Source: Solen grandis
Lineage: Eukaryota > Mollusca > Bivalvia > Adapedonta > Solenidae
DNA length: 64,000 nt
Direction: 5' to 3'
Assembly: GCA_021229015.1 (NCBI GenBank)
Contig: CM037781.1
Coordinates: forward strand, 71,874,903 to 71,938,902
The position numbers were made by a program, and so were the translations under genes. Positions 44,596-56,957 of this stretch are shown here, in pieces. Each line of letters begins with the position of its first letter. The first letter of the stretch is position 1. The notes under the pieces were generated by a model. The model saw only the letters and a program-made list of their open reading frames with translations. It had not been told where the DNA came from and did not search any database.

Positions 44596-45069
44596 AAACA
44601 TATCAGTAGGTATCTAATTCATAAAGCGCTACTCTGATTAAAATTTTACCAATGCACCTCGTGGTAAGGTTAGTTACTTTTTCTTCTCACTCTACAGTGA
44701 CAATTCAGCTAGCTTCCCGCTCTTTGTTTAGTTTTCTCAATGCTCTGTGTTGCCAGGAAGGTTCTCCGTATCGGCAGCGGAATTATACAACACACAATAC
44801 TGATTATTCTTTTGTCATAATATCCCAGAAACGCCATTTGTGGTACGTATTGTCCGAAATTTATGGCTTATCAATTGCGCCCCAGCTTGCCTACACAGAA
44901 AGCCATTTCTAATCATTGCCAGTTCAATAATCTCGGGAATAGTCTAATACCACGTTGTTCGGATCTTTTGTCCCGGTCGTCATTCAAACTTTGTCAGATT
45001 CTAGCATATAGTGTACATATGAATGCATATATTTTCTCCGATCATTCAGGTTTTTTATTTTAAATATGG
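44596..45069. other. Non-coding stretch with partial duplicate of 39960-40130
   Basis: Two overlapping frames (44652-44912, 44863-45063) show no recognised domain. The TTGCCTACACAGAAAGCCAT segment is the match to the 40-kb region. Confidence 0.3.
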
Positions 45070-45210
45070 TTCAAAATTATACTTCCTTTTATGTTTCACT
45101 TGCAAAATTCCAGTTCAAAAATATACTTCATTTTATGTTTCACTTGCTAAATTCTAGTTCAAAAATATACTTCCTATTATGTCTCACTTGCAAAACTCCG
45201 TGTTCAAAAA
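45070..45210 (+). repeat. 44-45-bp tandem repeat, three units
   Basis: Units beginning TTCAAAA start at 45070, 45114, 45158 and 45203 (partial). Each carries ATACTTC.(T/A)TTTATGT.TCAC and TTGC(A/T)AAA. Confidence 0.9.
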
Positions 45211-46685
45211 TGAAACCTCAATAGCTTTTTGATTTGAAACTATAATAACATGAAGAGATAATGTTGGCATATCTAATACATCTACTTAACATCTGTTGTC
45301 GAATTAGTTGTAGTTTCATTAGGGTAAACAAGTTTTTCATCATTAGATTCTCACATAAATGACAATCTTATTGATATTTGATGGCTTTTACATGGCGCTT
45401 CATTATGACAATAAAGAAATACTGTTAAATTCGGAACTAATGGGAGGAATTTGTCTTGATTCTAAATATAAATATCTAAATTACATGTGTATGCGATTAA
45501 TTTTCCAGCATGATAATTCAATTCAGTTTCTCAGATGTATCAAATGAAGAAAGTCATGAATAATGGATTTTGAAGAAAACGTCATTTCATATGTGCTATA
45601 TTCCACTTATAGTAAATATTTTGTGTATTATGTAAATACTTGATATCAAATAATGTAAACTAAATCTGACTACTTAAAATGTACAAATATGAAACCATGT
45701 ATTGAAATGAGTAAAATGTCTGTCAGAAAAGCAGGAAAAACAGACATAAATCCTACAGTTTAAGTCATATGACATGCCTTCATTCAAGTATAATCTTTCT
45801 CTGCAACTGAATTCATTTGAAATCTTCTTAAGAGTAATTAATAAAACCATGTAAGGAAGTGTGTATTTATCTTTTGCATGCAAAACAGTGCAATGAAGTC
45901 AGTGGTACAATTTTGTACCACGTTACGGCAGCTTATCAAGCGATATCAGATGTCATTTAGTACTATTTTTCAATTTAAGAAAGCGAGGCGCAAAAAAATA
46001 AAACGACACAATTTCTTAGATCTGTTTCATAACTATGTGCCTTAAGCACATTGCAATCAAATATGGCTCAACACGGCAATATTACAAAATGTATGCAATT
46101 CTCGGACCTGTAATTTTGCTTTCCTTCTTCACATTCCTTCACGAAACAAGATTGATGAAAGTAGACGCCGATGCCCAAAAGCAGACAGTCAAACTGAATT
46201 AGAAAATAATTCAAATTTATACTCGCACAGTGTCGCATAGAGTGCAAGACATGTTCAAGAATATATAATTAAACAGAAGTTAAACTATACAATGATTTGA
46301 TTACATAGGCGAACCTCGAGCTCGAGATAAGGTTTCCAAATATCAACTGCGACAAGTCCCTATTTGAGAAATCACGATAGACAATACATCTTTGTTTCTC
46401 GTTCCAGCGTAGAAGAAACCAGTGTGCAAAATGCTGACGTCGCCTTCATTATATGCAACATAACCATTTCCTATCTAGTTTTATTTATATGTCATATATA
46501 GGCAGAATATGTATCGCTTCAGGTGAATCTGATAGCAAGGAGAAATTTTAAAGTTTACATTAATTTTATGGAATAAATGCATTCTATACTGTCATATTGC
46601 CCATACAGTAACACGTATCACGGCTGCCGTTTAGGGCTGAAACCTAGTCCATTTTTTATAACCTGAATACCCGTCATACTATTAA
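45211..46685. other. Non-coding AT-rich stretch
   Basis: No gene, SINE or LINE recognised. Frames of 62 and 69 codons (45359-45547 plus, 45674-45883 minus) lack any family signature. Confidence 0.35.
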
Positions 46686-47683
46686 CCGGTGTAACAGCCC
46701 AGATTTTCCCCCCAGTCAGTTTTTTCCCCGGGGAAGAAACTGACTAGTCCAGTTGTTCCCCGGGGAAGAAACTGACTAGTCAGGTTTTTCCCCACCCAGT
46801 CAGTTTTTCCCCCCTCTATTTTTAAGGTTTTAGAGGTGGGGAAATTCTGGACCAGTCAGTTTTTCCCCCTATCCAATATATTGTGCAAGATGGTGGGGAA
46901 ATTCTTGACCAGTCAGGTTCCGCCCCCCCCCCCCCCCCCCCTGTCATTTAGATTGTTCGTGATGGTGGGGAAATTCTGGACCAGTCAGTTTTTCCCCCCC
47001 TCTAATATTTTTACACGAGATGGTGGGGAAATTCTGGACCATTCAGTTTTTTCCCCCTATCTAATATAACATGCAGGAGTATGTTAAACATGTAGTTAGT
47101 CTTTCTCCCATATCTAATAGATTGTGCGATATGGTGGTGAAATTCTGATCAAACATTGAATTACACCAAGGGAATGACTGGTCCAGAATTTCCCCACCAT
47201 CTCGCATAAAAATATTAGATAGGGGGGAAAAACTGACTAGTCCAGAATTTCCACATTACACAAACAATCTAAATGGCAGGGGGGAAAAATTGACTGGTCC
47301 AGAATTTCCCCACCATCTCGCATAAAAATATTAGATAGGGGGAAAAAACTGACTGGTCCAGAATTTCCCAACCATCACAAACAATCTAAATGACAGGGGG
47401 GAAAAAACTGACTGGTCCAGAATTTCCCCACCATCTCGTGTAAAAATATTAGATAGGGGGAAAAAACTGACTGGTCCAGAATTTCCCAACCATCACAAAC
47501 AATCTAAATGACAGGGGGGAAAAAACTGACTGGTCCAGAATTTCCCCACCATTTCGTGTAAAAATACTAAATATGGAAGAAAAAACTGGTCCAGAATTTC
47601 CCCACAATCACACGCAATATATAAGATGGGGGGGGGGGGGGGGGGGGGGGAGAAACTGGGGAAAAACCTGACTGTTACACCGG
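46686..47683. mobile_element. Foldback-like element with internal 118-bp higher-order repeat
   Basis: Terminal inverted repeats CCGGTGTAACAG (46686-46697) and CTGTTACACCGG (47672-47683). The left arm holds direct units of about 56-72 bp with GGTGGGGAAATTCTGGACCA + GTCAGTTTTTCCCC. The right arm holds the same units in reverse complement. There, two unit types alternate (CATCTCG..TAAAAATATTAGA and CATCACAAACAATCTAAATG), giving a 118-bp dimer with starts at 47196, 47313, 47431 and 47549. Poly-C (46923-46941) and poly-G (47628-47650) tracts sit in opposite arms. The centre is near 47100-47165. The frame 46836-47069 is a translation of the repeat. No clear target duplication. Confidence 0.85.
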
Positions 47684-48366
47684 GGCTAACCTGATACTCG
47701 TACTAAACTCGTGTAGTTATTGCATAAAAAAACTAACACCTGTAATAACTAGTCATTTTTAAGTCGTTGATTTTGAATAATTTAATTCAATAAGTGCTAA
47801 ATGATACAGACTTTGTGCGCCAAAAATACGTTTATCTAGAAGATTTTGTAAAATTATGTTAAAAAATATCATTATGAATTGGGTAATTACGTGTAGATAT
47901 GTTATATAAAAAAGGAAATACACCAGGTATCATTAAATAAAAGTGTGACATTGGGTAACGGTAATATTGTACCCGCGTACTTGTTTCTGCCCCTTTTCCG
48001 TGTTTCTTCTTTTTTACATTTGCTGTCTCTTAAAATATCTTGCAAATTAAACGAAGTATTTATAGTATATGCATATATTAATCAACTTGTGTTTCGGTCT
48101 GTAATAAATGCACTGAAGAGACGTTATAAACTCCACTTTATAAAATGCGATATCGGGGTGAGTGTCATGTTCACCCCAGTTGTTATTTTGTTTAATCTTG
48201 CTGGAAATTAATGACATTTGGAATAAAATGAACTGACCTTAGATGCAATCATTTGTTAGTTTACTTATATGTACATGTATTACCACAATTCCTCAAAATT
48301 TGCGGTGGGGGAAATAAGTTTTGTTCAGTATATTAATTGATCCTTATTTGTAGTTGTTGTTGTATT
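47684..48366. other. Non-coding stretch
   Basis: An 88-codon frame (47945-48211) with hydrophobic patches but no recognised family or paralogue in the window. Considered chance. Confidence 0.3.
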
Positions 48367-48602
48367 GGGGTTTACCGTCACTGCGATATTATTTCAATCA
48401 TATAGCGACGTCCAGCTAATTACAGGTGGAGGAAGACCCCGAGTACACAGAGGTACCCGGGTAGAACCACCGACCTAACGCAAGCCAGCTGGAAGGGTTC
48501 CTCACATGAAAAATCCGAAGTCCCTACCGGGATTCGAACCCACAGCGGTGAGGGGCTGAGAGATTTGTAGTCCACGACTGTAACCGCTCGGCCACTGCGG
48601 CA
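48367..48602 (-). mobile_element. SINE family B, full length, minus strand
   Basis: Best copy of family B. On the minus strand the head reads GCCGCAGTGGCCGAGCGGTT (A box), with B box GGTTCGAATCCCGG at about 48527-48540. The body (GGTCTTCCTCCACCTGTAAT, AGCTGGACGTCGCTATATGA) follows, then a tail GGTAAACCCCAATACAACAAC. The head resembles a Ser/Leu-class tRNA. Confidence 0.9.
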
Positions 48603-48884
48603 TCCTCCTTATTTGTAACAGTTCACTAAACTTTTAGTTTGAAAAATGCATTAAGGTAGCTGAAGGCACTTCCTACACAGGCAAACCAAAGACAGTGTTC
48701 TTCTCATTCAGTGAGTTGTTTATGCATACGTTTGAAGCAAATCGTAGCAATCATGATTGTACATTACGATAATGCGTAGAAATTTGAAATTTTAAAATTC
48801 AAAGACGCCCCTAGAAGCCTTGTACGAGAGAGAGAGACGCAAAGAATTTGATACCATTATACGTGAGATTTTGTGTTCAGGCCC

Positions 48885-49065
48885 ATTTCAATATTCTGCA
48901 GAACTTCATTTCACTCTGGGAGAATATTAATGCTGTAATGCACTTGTAAAAGGATTCAATGGAGAGACAATCAGCATGCCTAGAAAATGGGAAGAAAAGA
49001 AAATTCTGTTCAGGTTAAAAATAAGGTATTGCAATGGCTATTACTTGGAAATATATAAAAATCAA
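48885..49065 (+). repeat. Dispersed duplicate, pairs with 35880-36060
   Basis: ATATTCTGCAGAACTTCATTT, GTAATGCACTTGTAAAAGGATTC, GAGACAATCAGCATGCCT and TGGAAATAT align with 35880-36060. Confidence 0.5.
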
Positions 49066-49679
49066 TTCATGAAAAATAATTGGATTGCTGATTTTGCTTT
49101 TGGTTGTATGCATTTCTTCAAACTAAGTAATAATGCCACACTTTAGTATATGTGCGTATTTAAAATTACAGATTGCTCCTATCATGTAGGTATCAGTTAC
49201 AAGAAATTGTTTCCCAGACAACGAAAGATAATGTGAAGTTTTCCCGGGGATATCTTTGATTTAATCCACCGATAAATTAACAGAAGGGTAACAAGCTCAT
49301 TTCAAAAAGTGTGTAATACACTAGACCGACTTCCAGGAGATGTACATAGATACATATGTTCTGCATATTATACATGAGAAACTTAATGAGTTACATTAGT
49401 AAATATAATGCATATTTAATAAGTATAATCCTATTGCCTCGATTAGGAATCGTACTCGGGACCTTTTGTCGGAATTTTCCGCAAGGAAGTACAAGTGCCA
49501 TTTATCACCTCTATTACACGTAACATCTCACATATGCGGAACCAGTCCATTGCACCGGAGTTTGACTTAGCAATGGCTTGTGTAGGATACTAAAGAGAAA
49601 AAGTTTTCTTAGTGGTATGCAAGGACAGATTATGTACGTCTTTCTTTACAGGGTCGTGATGTGACCATTTGTATTAAAT

Positions 49680-49915
49680 GAAAATGCTGGTATACATATA
49701 AATACTTTGGTTACCATAGCAAGCAGAGTTCTGCATGGCCAAGTTTATTTAAGCAACTTTTGTTTGTGACCACCAAACGAGTATACGTGCCAGGTCTCAT
49801 TAATTTCTTTCCGGTTGTTTTTGATGAGATATCATCTGAATCAAAACGCTGACGACGGGCACGGGGTAATCTTAATCGCTCATCACGAGTGCGGTGTGCT
49901 CATGGGGAAAATTCA
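49680..49915 (+). repeat. Remnant of the GGGCCATGATGGCCCT repeat family, 3' end
   Basis: GTTACCATAGCAAGCAGAGT, CAAGTTTATTTAAGCAACTT, GACGACGGGCACGGGGTAAT and CGCTCATCACGAGTGCGGTG are degraded forms of the end of the repeat seen at 32740-33345. Confidence 0.5.
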
Positions 49916-50104
49916 AAAAGATAGACTGCAGCTCAAACTTTTAACGGAGTATTTGGCCCTTTAGTTATTATGCATAATAACAAACTTAAATTATGTTATA
50001 CATATAAAAAATTAACTGGTTATATCATAAAAATACAAGTAACTACAGAATAGATAACATCATTATCAAAGCTATTTAAAAACGCAGTTTATTTTTTTTT
50101 TTCA

Positions 50105-50385
50105 TCAAAAGTCCCTGAGAATATCGATTCACCAAAGTTTAACGTAGGTCCGAGGTAAAAATCTTTAAAGCATTACAGTTTATTAAAACATGCAACCAGC
50201 AAACTAAATAATTGCTTTTTGATTTGTGAACGGTCTAGGGTTTAACTACTTTACGTGCTTCGGCATCGCTGGTGATAATTACGCACCAAGTAATGCAATT
50301 ATTTCATTTTAAATGAATTTTGTCGTGTCTTGTCAGAGAAAAATTGAACCAGTTTAAGATTTTTACTTGTGTTAAAAAATGTGAC
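50105..50385 (+). repeat. Dispersed duplicate, pairs with 37925-38215
   Basis: CCCTGAGAATATCGATTCAC and TAATTACGCACCAAGTAATG correspond to 37950-37965 and 38091-38110. Low identity between anchors. Confidence 0.4.
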
Positions 50386-50697
50386 CATTCGAGTTACATT
50401 GTACGGAGAAATAACAAATATGTAATACATTTGGTTATTTAAGCATGTTTTGATTTAGATAGTTGGGTCAAATTACGAATTTAAATCATATCAGCAAGTT
50501 TCATAAATGTTGTATCTTGACAGTTCAATATTTTCAAGAAATTCAGCGTTTATCGTTCAATTATCTGTAAACACTTAATTTAAAAAGAAAAAAATGACTT
50601 TCGATTTGTAGATCGAAGTCGTCGATTGTTATATATGAAAGAATGGCATTTTAACATCTTAGTTCCCTTATAAATCTATCAGCTTATATCATTAACT

Positions 50698-50797
50698 NNN
50701 NNNNNNNNNNNNNNNNNNNNNNNNNNNNNNNNNNNNNNNNNNNNNNNNNNNNNNNNNNNNNNNNNNNNNNNNNNNNNNNNNNNNNNNNNNNNNNNNN
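50698..50797. other. Assembly gap (100 N)
   Basis: Exactly 100 N characters; true length unknown. Confidence 0.99.
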
Positions 50798-51144
50798 ATA
50801 TTGTAGATCAGCATAATACTATAACCCATTTTCATAACCGCATAAACATCATAAATGTATTTAGTTTACATCTATCCTGCATTAACAAATACAGTGCTAA
50901 CTTTTGATCACTACCTTCAAGCTATTCAACGTATGACGTCAGGCTCAGAATTTGCAAAAAAGATGGAGCATTATAAGAACGAATCTGATCATTTACGAAA
51001 GAAATAATAAATTGAAATCAAAACGCGTATATAAGATTTAATAAATGAAATATTTTGAGGGTATTTCAAGCACATAAATGGTAAGAAAAACAGGTCATAT
51101 AAGTGATTCCACTTCATTTTCTTCCTCTGTTCCCCTTGAGGATT

Positions 51145-51300
51145 GAGGTACTTACTTCAAAACCCTGTAAGAGGAAGGCAGAGGAGGACGTGTCAGTCTG
51201 TAAGCTTTCATGCATCAATTCTCAAGGTAGACTTCACTGTCAGGGTGATATCGTTGTCATGGTCACAACCAGGACTTCTCCTCTGATGCATGCAGCAGTT
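51145..51300 (+). other. Conserved exon-like segment A, inverted copy
   Basis: The plus strand reads GRQRRTCQSVSFHASILKVD in the frame matching block 1 segment A (15770-15930 minus). It then diverges and stops at a TGA near 51279. An overlapping 73-codon frame (51103-51324) in another phase is longer but not conserved. Unknown function. Confidence 0.3.
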
Positions 51301-52164
51301 AGCACCTTAAAAGACATCGCGTGAGGTGTAACTTTTATGGTAGCGTATATAACCGAGAAGTAGTGCATGTAAAGCTTCCAGTATTACTTAAACTGCAGAC
51401 AGACATCATTGCTATCTGATGTGGTGTTACTCTATTAGATTTAGGGAGATATACATTCTGGAGCTTCTCGTTGGAATTGTTGCAGATATATTGTTGTTTA
51501 GGAAAGACGAATATTTAAAACTTAAGGTGTAAAATTAGTTTTCAAGTTTAAATGATTAAGTTTTGATTCACACATTAATAACTTGTTCGATAATAGTTGT
51601 TTGTATCAGCATATTATAATTCATTTATATATATATTTCGAAGTCATTGTTTCGTTTCCTGATCAACTGGCAAGGAAAGCCATAAGAAAAAAATGTATCT
51701 ATATCATCATATAGTCCTTGGTGAAATTATGGATGACCCGCCAGAACATTTTGACCCAATAATATAAATAGATGTATTTTTTACCCAATACTATGAATAG
51801 ATATTATTTTATTTTAAAACACTGGGTGGAGAAAACCCGAGATTCCATTTTTAATTACTTTTTAAGGCTGATGTAAGCAAATAACACTACACAATATAAA
51901 TGTTGTTTGAATGTGTATATTAATCCTAACCTATATCCTCACAGTTACAATCAAACTCTAATTTGATATAGATCTATGTTCATCTTCATTCGATTTAATT
52001 AAATCTGTTTTGTGTTCATTGTTTTGTTATTTGGCAACATGTTCAGGAACTCGTTAAAACCCCGTCGATATCTAAGAATATTGTAGCGATACTGTCTAAA
52101 GCAAAAGACAATCATATGTTAAATTTCAATGACTTTTTATTCTTCCACTTTTCGTATTTTATCG

Positions 52165-52340
52165 TGACAAGGCTTAAGAAATCGTGCTTTTTACAGAAGA
52201 ATTAGTGAGGCTCTACGGAGGGACATCCGCTACATTGTATCAGATTATGTGTGAAATGTCGAAGCACGCTATACCCGGATTAATCTTTTTGAAGTTCTTT
52301 CCGATATTTTTCCAGGCTTAATCAAAAGACTCCTAGCTCC
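52165..52340 (+). other. Conserved exon-like segment B, inverted copy
   Basis: The plus strand reads LRRDIRYIVSDYV, a TGA stop, then NVEARYTRINLFEVL and DIFPGLI, the same frame as 14981-15169 minus apart from a 12-base deletion and the stop. TTTTTACAG just upstream (52189-52197) would be a plausible splice acceptor. Unknown family; probably decayed. Confidence 0.3.
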
Positions 52341-53178
52341 TTGATAGAACAAATAAAGCTTGGAAACAATTTTAATTAGGTTAAAAGCGATCCTACCGAT
52401 CTGAACTCCAACTTAATCGCATTAACCTTACATACTGCTATGGTATCTAACTATATTTATATACGCAGGGACGTTATAAAGAACGTTTCGCTTTAGATAA
52501 TATGACTAATGTTTTATTTTGTATTTTTCAGAAATGCAATGAGACATTTTTCAGCAATAAATGTGTGAATGATTTGTGTCCTTTCGTTTTCTATCATAAA
52601 AGAAAATACAAGTTTAAAGGAGAGGTCAACGTGTAAAAAGAAATCGACATGACATATATGCTTAAGGTGCATTCATTAAGCTAAATGATAAAGGAAAAAA
52701 ATACAGATATAAGTTATTTGTAAAAATAGGATTTAACTAATTAAGTTAACTAGATCTACATGTATATCTCATTTTCGTAGAGATTGTAACTCAACACTTT
52801 CTATCTCATCTAGAGAGGCGGTGTTTATACAACCTGTCATGCGGTCACTTTTTAATTCATGCAGGTAGCAAGAAAATCTGTCTATTATGTTATGTTTACA
52901 ATTAAAAAACTGGATGTTCTAGGGATTTAAATTTGTGACCACCTGCAATAATAGAGCCAACATCCACATCTTTGTGTAACAATAAGAACGGAACATATTT
53001 TTAATAACTCACACCAACTTGCAAGGTACTTGAGTATACAATGCAGTGATACAAACTCATATAATAAGTCATATGATTTGATAGCAAATATAGATAAGTA
53101 TTTTAGATAGATACAATTCAGTAGGCCTATAGCCCCACAAGGTACAATGTTTTCTAATATTATAATGGCAAGACAGTA

Positions 53179-53179
<1 letters not shown>

Positions 53180-53227
<48 letters not shown>
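53180..53227 (+). repeat. (AT)n(GT)n microsatellite
   Basis: A short AT run followed by about 18 GT units. It creates the THTHTH run in the 122-codon minus-strand frame 52927-53295, which is not taken as a gene. Confidence 0.95.
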
Positions 53228-53856
53228 ATAGATATTGTAGAGAGAGGGACATACAGAGAGAAAGAAAGGGTTGCAGTTGTCTTATTTATTATCATTTGAG
53301 TTTAGGAGTATTAACAATCCTTTTTAATGAGATATAATGGGGGTGAATGGTTGGTTAAGCATCCCTTATAGCTTTTAACTCACTTCAGTTACACGCTTTG
53401 CACTTAAAAGCGGCAAAAAAGCAAATCCTTGCTGTTCAATCCTTAATTGAATGATCAAACTGATGGACCATCCCCAGCTTATTATTTTCTTAACTGCTTC
53501 TTCTCATCCATTCAAATTTCTTAATTAACTATCCGATTTAAGAGTAATTAAAGTTGTTTGATGTGCTCTAAAAGTCACTGCATATTGATTATTGCACATA
53601 CAATTTGGAAATTCAGATTGCAAAGCGATTTATTAACTAGTCCTGTAAGCTGGGGCATTCATCAAACATATTTGTATCGGCAGTATCTAAATGAAACCTT
53701 TCAGGGTTTCGAAGATGTATCGGAAACATGCAACATACTGACATGCAACATACTGATTAAATTCTTCTGGCATCAATGTATGGCAGTTTAGGGATTCAGA
53801 AGTTGTGACCATCGTACAGATTGCTGGAATCCATCGTAGGATTCCATCAGGATATC

Positions 53857-54111
53857 AGGGGCTCGTTTCACTAAACTTCGCACGAACAAATTTGATTTTA
53901 GTCGTAAGTCTGTTGGTCTGTAAGTCTACATAGTGCCTACTAATGTCTCATTTTCACAATAAAAGATGAAGAAAGATGGCCCAATTTATTGCATTATGCA
54001 AGCACAACACTTTTTGCAAAGAAAAATATACAGGAAAAATACTATTTTACATCTGTGAATGTACGCGTACGAAGATATTATTTCGTAAGAAGTTTAGTGA
54101 AACGGGCCCCT
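53857..54111. mobile_element. 255-bp MITE with about 30-bp terminal inverted repeats
   Basis: Left end AGGGGCTCGTTTCACTAAAC + TTCGCACGA; right end, read inward on the other strand, AGGGGCCCGTTTCACTAAAC + TTCTTACGA. Only a few mismatches occur in about 30 bp. Flanks AGGATATC/GGATTACT may be a decayed 8-bp duplication. The frame 53989-54231 partly overlaps it and is not a gene. The left flank also carries a perfect GGAATCC/GGATTCC hairpin (53827-53846). Confidence 0.8.
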
Positions 54112-56957
54112 GGATTACTATCGGAATGTACAACAAGGATTTTAATTGATGAAAATAAACAGTTGCAGTTGAAATTTAGATACACATGTCATGAAATTTA
54201 TGAAGTCTCTTCATCAAATTATATCATTTAAATCAAGGTACTTTAGTTCAAAGGTAGCGTTCGTGACCTCTGTTCCGAAGGTTTCGATTTTGAGCCTTAA
54301 ATGAGGTTTGGACACGAGCCCTCGTGAATGATTTGAAGAAGTTTAAAGAAATGTTTTCTTATATGACATAACTAAGTTAAAACTTAATCATATTGTCAAA
54401 TTCAAAGCAGTCTCTAATCCTTTGTGCCAATTTACAAATACATTGTAATTTAAATTCAACAAGTTAAAAGTGATGAAGATTAATCTATTGTAAACGATGT
54501 AACTATTATCGCCTTGCAAAATGTAAATTGTGATAAAAAAAAACTGTGATAATCTGTTTATTGCAATGAAAACAGTTCTGACAGGGTCCCCTGGCTGTTT
54601 TGACGCTCTGCTTCCAACTCAAAAACGAATATGATGTTAATTCTGCTCATTTCCAGTTTTGGAACGTATATGAAAATTTAGGAAATAAAAACTGAGAAAA
54701 TATCCCGATTGCCAAGTGTTCAAAGCCGTAAAGTCATAAAATTTGGCAATTATACAAGTCTTGTGTTTGAACTGTGGGTCTATAAGGGTAGTTAAATAGA
54801 CTATTGTAAATGGTGTCGTTGGTATGAGCGACTGAAATTCACATGATGCTGCACAGACATTTCTGATGAGGAACAATAAAACGATACTTATGGTGAACGT
54901 TGAGTATAGTATTTTAAATTGCAGAAAAAACTGTTAAACTTTACAAATACATAAAAAGCCTTACATACCATTCTTACACAATGCCATTAACGCTTTGAAT
55001 ATATCATTTATTTGTTATTTGCTGGCAATAAACTGTCAGAAAATGTTAAGTCGTGTTTTAAACTATCGGTTGATTTAATTGTAGTTTATTATTATTTTTC
55101 TCATCTAAACTCCTCCATTTTGTCGAGATCGTTAAAACTCGACAAGTGAAGCAATTCGAGCAACTATAGTGTATATTTATTGCTGTCGGCAGGCATTTAT
55201 CATTTGAAGTACTTAGAGATGGCACAACCATCATTCATACAGCTGGAAATTAACTGTTCAGCAACAAGTCGCTACGTATTTTATTAAAACAGCACAGATG
55301 ACACATTGGCTTGGAATTCAGAAATGTCCCTTGATTACTAACGGCTCAGTTATTGATAAACGCACTGGCTTCTATGATATTTTTGTTGCTTCACCCAGTC
55401 CGTCAGTCTGTCTATATTAACAGGAGTGATGAGATATATATATATAACATATGTGTACTAGCATTATCAAAATACTGTACGATATTTTAATTGTTTTCGT
55501 CCATGGCGCCTGAATCTGTCACATCTTATTCAGTAAAGAAATTACAGTTTCAACTAGTATTAAATGAATATTTATCAAACACCCATGGACGTTGGTCAGT
55601 CATTGGTTTTGTATAAATATACGAGAGAATGTATAAATTTTAGAACGATATATCGATTTTCGACTTTAGTAAATGTGTAATAATTATTGTAGATATAAAT
55701 ACATTTTGTTCATTACACGAAGATATAATTCTCAAGGACTTTGTACATCAAAGCTTTCATTTTTAACACCTCGAACATTAACCTGATTAAGTGTCCTAGA
55801 TAAGTTAATACCTATAGTAATATTTATGCAAATTTGCTCTCAGTCATTTATCAGAATTTTATTTAAGTTTGACATTTTTCAGGCTAAGTTCCTTTAGGTT
55901 CCTATGGGTACTTTCCATATTTGTGTTCATCAATCCGGGCATAAATAAATGCAAAGGTATTCCGTTTCTAGGCGTATTTCATCACCTTAAATTGTATTAG
56001 AGATATTAAATGTAAAGAAGTGTTCAAACCTGGTTGAATTTCCCCATGAAGCTAAAGGGCTTTTTTTGTAAAGAGGACATGCCTGTGATCTGATATGATC
56101 GTAAAAGGCTGCAATAAAATTGTCATTTCGCAAGCGCCTCTACATTTGCATGAAGTTAATGTCATATTTTAAGCTACAATTTGTTCATTGAACTCTTAAT
56201 TTTAAAAGAAGATTCAAGACACAAAAGAACGGATCTGAGCATGTCATTTATAGCTTTCCTTTTAACGTCAGAAGTTTGTTGAAATCAATAAAAGCTGCAA
56301 ACACATCTGGCGTTGGCATATGAATATCCCAGGGTTTTCTTTATAGCTAAAAGATATATATCTGCTTTTGATGAAAGACAATATCATTTTGCAAATTAAA
56401 TAAATACAAACTGCTTAGTTAGTTAATCAATTAGCATCTTTAACAAGTATACATTTTAACTGTACTTTAAATAGCTAAAACATCATAATTAATTGAATTT
56501 GCCACAAAATATTGAAATATTAATTTTCAGCAAAAGAGGGGGTACTTAAAATTGATATTGATATTAATTTGCTTCAGTCAGAAATACACAAGCCATACAG
56601 TATTTACTAGTGCATTAGAGGTATGACAAAAACATATATATGGAACGATGTTTTTGTTTTTTTGTGTTTTTTTTTTTTAATTTTCATTGGAGTATATTAG
56701 TTGTTTTACATTTATGTTTTCAGAAACATCAAAGTAAATGACGCTTGAAAATATTCAATAATAACTATACTATAAAATGTACGAATGTCTGTTAGAGTAT
56801 TAAATTATGTATTATTTTATTGGTTTATATTTCCAATCTCGATTCAACCTTTTGCAGTCAATGAGGCTATTACGTACGGTTGATTTATTTGGATTTGATT
56901 GCAACTCTGACAAATCACATTCAGGTAAGAAAAACAAATTAGCTTCGTGCTTATGGT
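54112..56957. other. Non-coding AT-rich stretch
   Basis: No gene recognised. 54250-54300 (TAGCGTTCGTGACC...GGTTTCGATTTTGAGCC) may be a decayed tRNA-SINE head. An (AT)n run lies near 55435-55446. Confidence 0.4.

Larger units (their letters stand above)
51080..52550. repeat. Inverted copy of the right end of block 1
   Basis: The plus strand matches the reverse complement of about 15980-14770. Anchors: TACTTACTTCAAAACC (51149), CATGCATCAATTCTCAAGGT (51211), GCGTGAGGTGTAAC (51319), CATTGTATCAGA (52233), GAAGCACGCTATACCCGGAT (52261) and AATTAGGTTAAAAGCGATCC (52375). Distances between anchors differ from block 1 by a few hundred bases, consistent with age. Confidence 0.75.

Noticed and set aside
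46836..47069. 77-codon frame with a poly-Pro stretch
   Set aside because: It is a translation of the foldback element repeat and its poly-C tract.
48527..48602. Possible Ser/Leu tRNA gene on the minus strand
   Set aside because: Same reason: it is the head of SINE family B, with identical body copies at 26732, 41260 and 62078.
49430..49620. Possible third tRNA-SINE family on the minus strand (B-box-like AATCGTACTCGGGACC)
   Set aside because: Only one degenerate box and no second copy in the window.
52927..53295. 122-codon minus-strand frame with THTHTH run
   Set aside because: Runs through a GT microsatellite; no domain, no paralogue.
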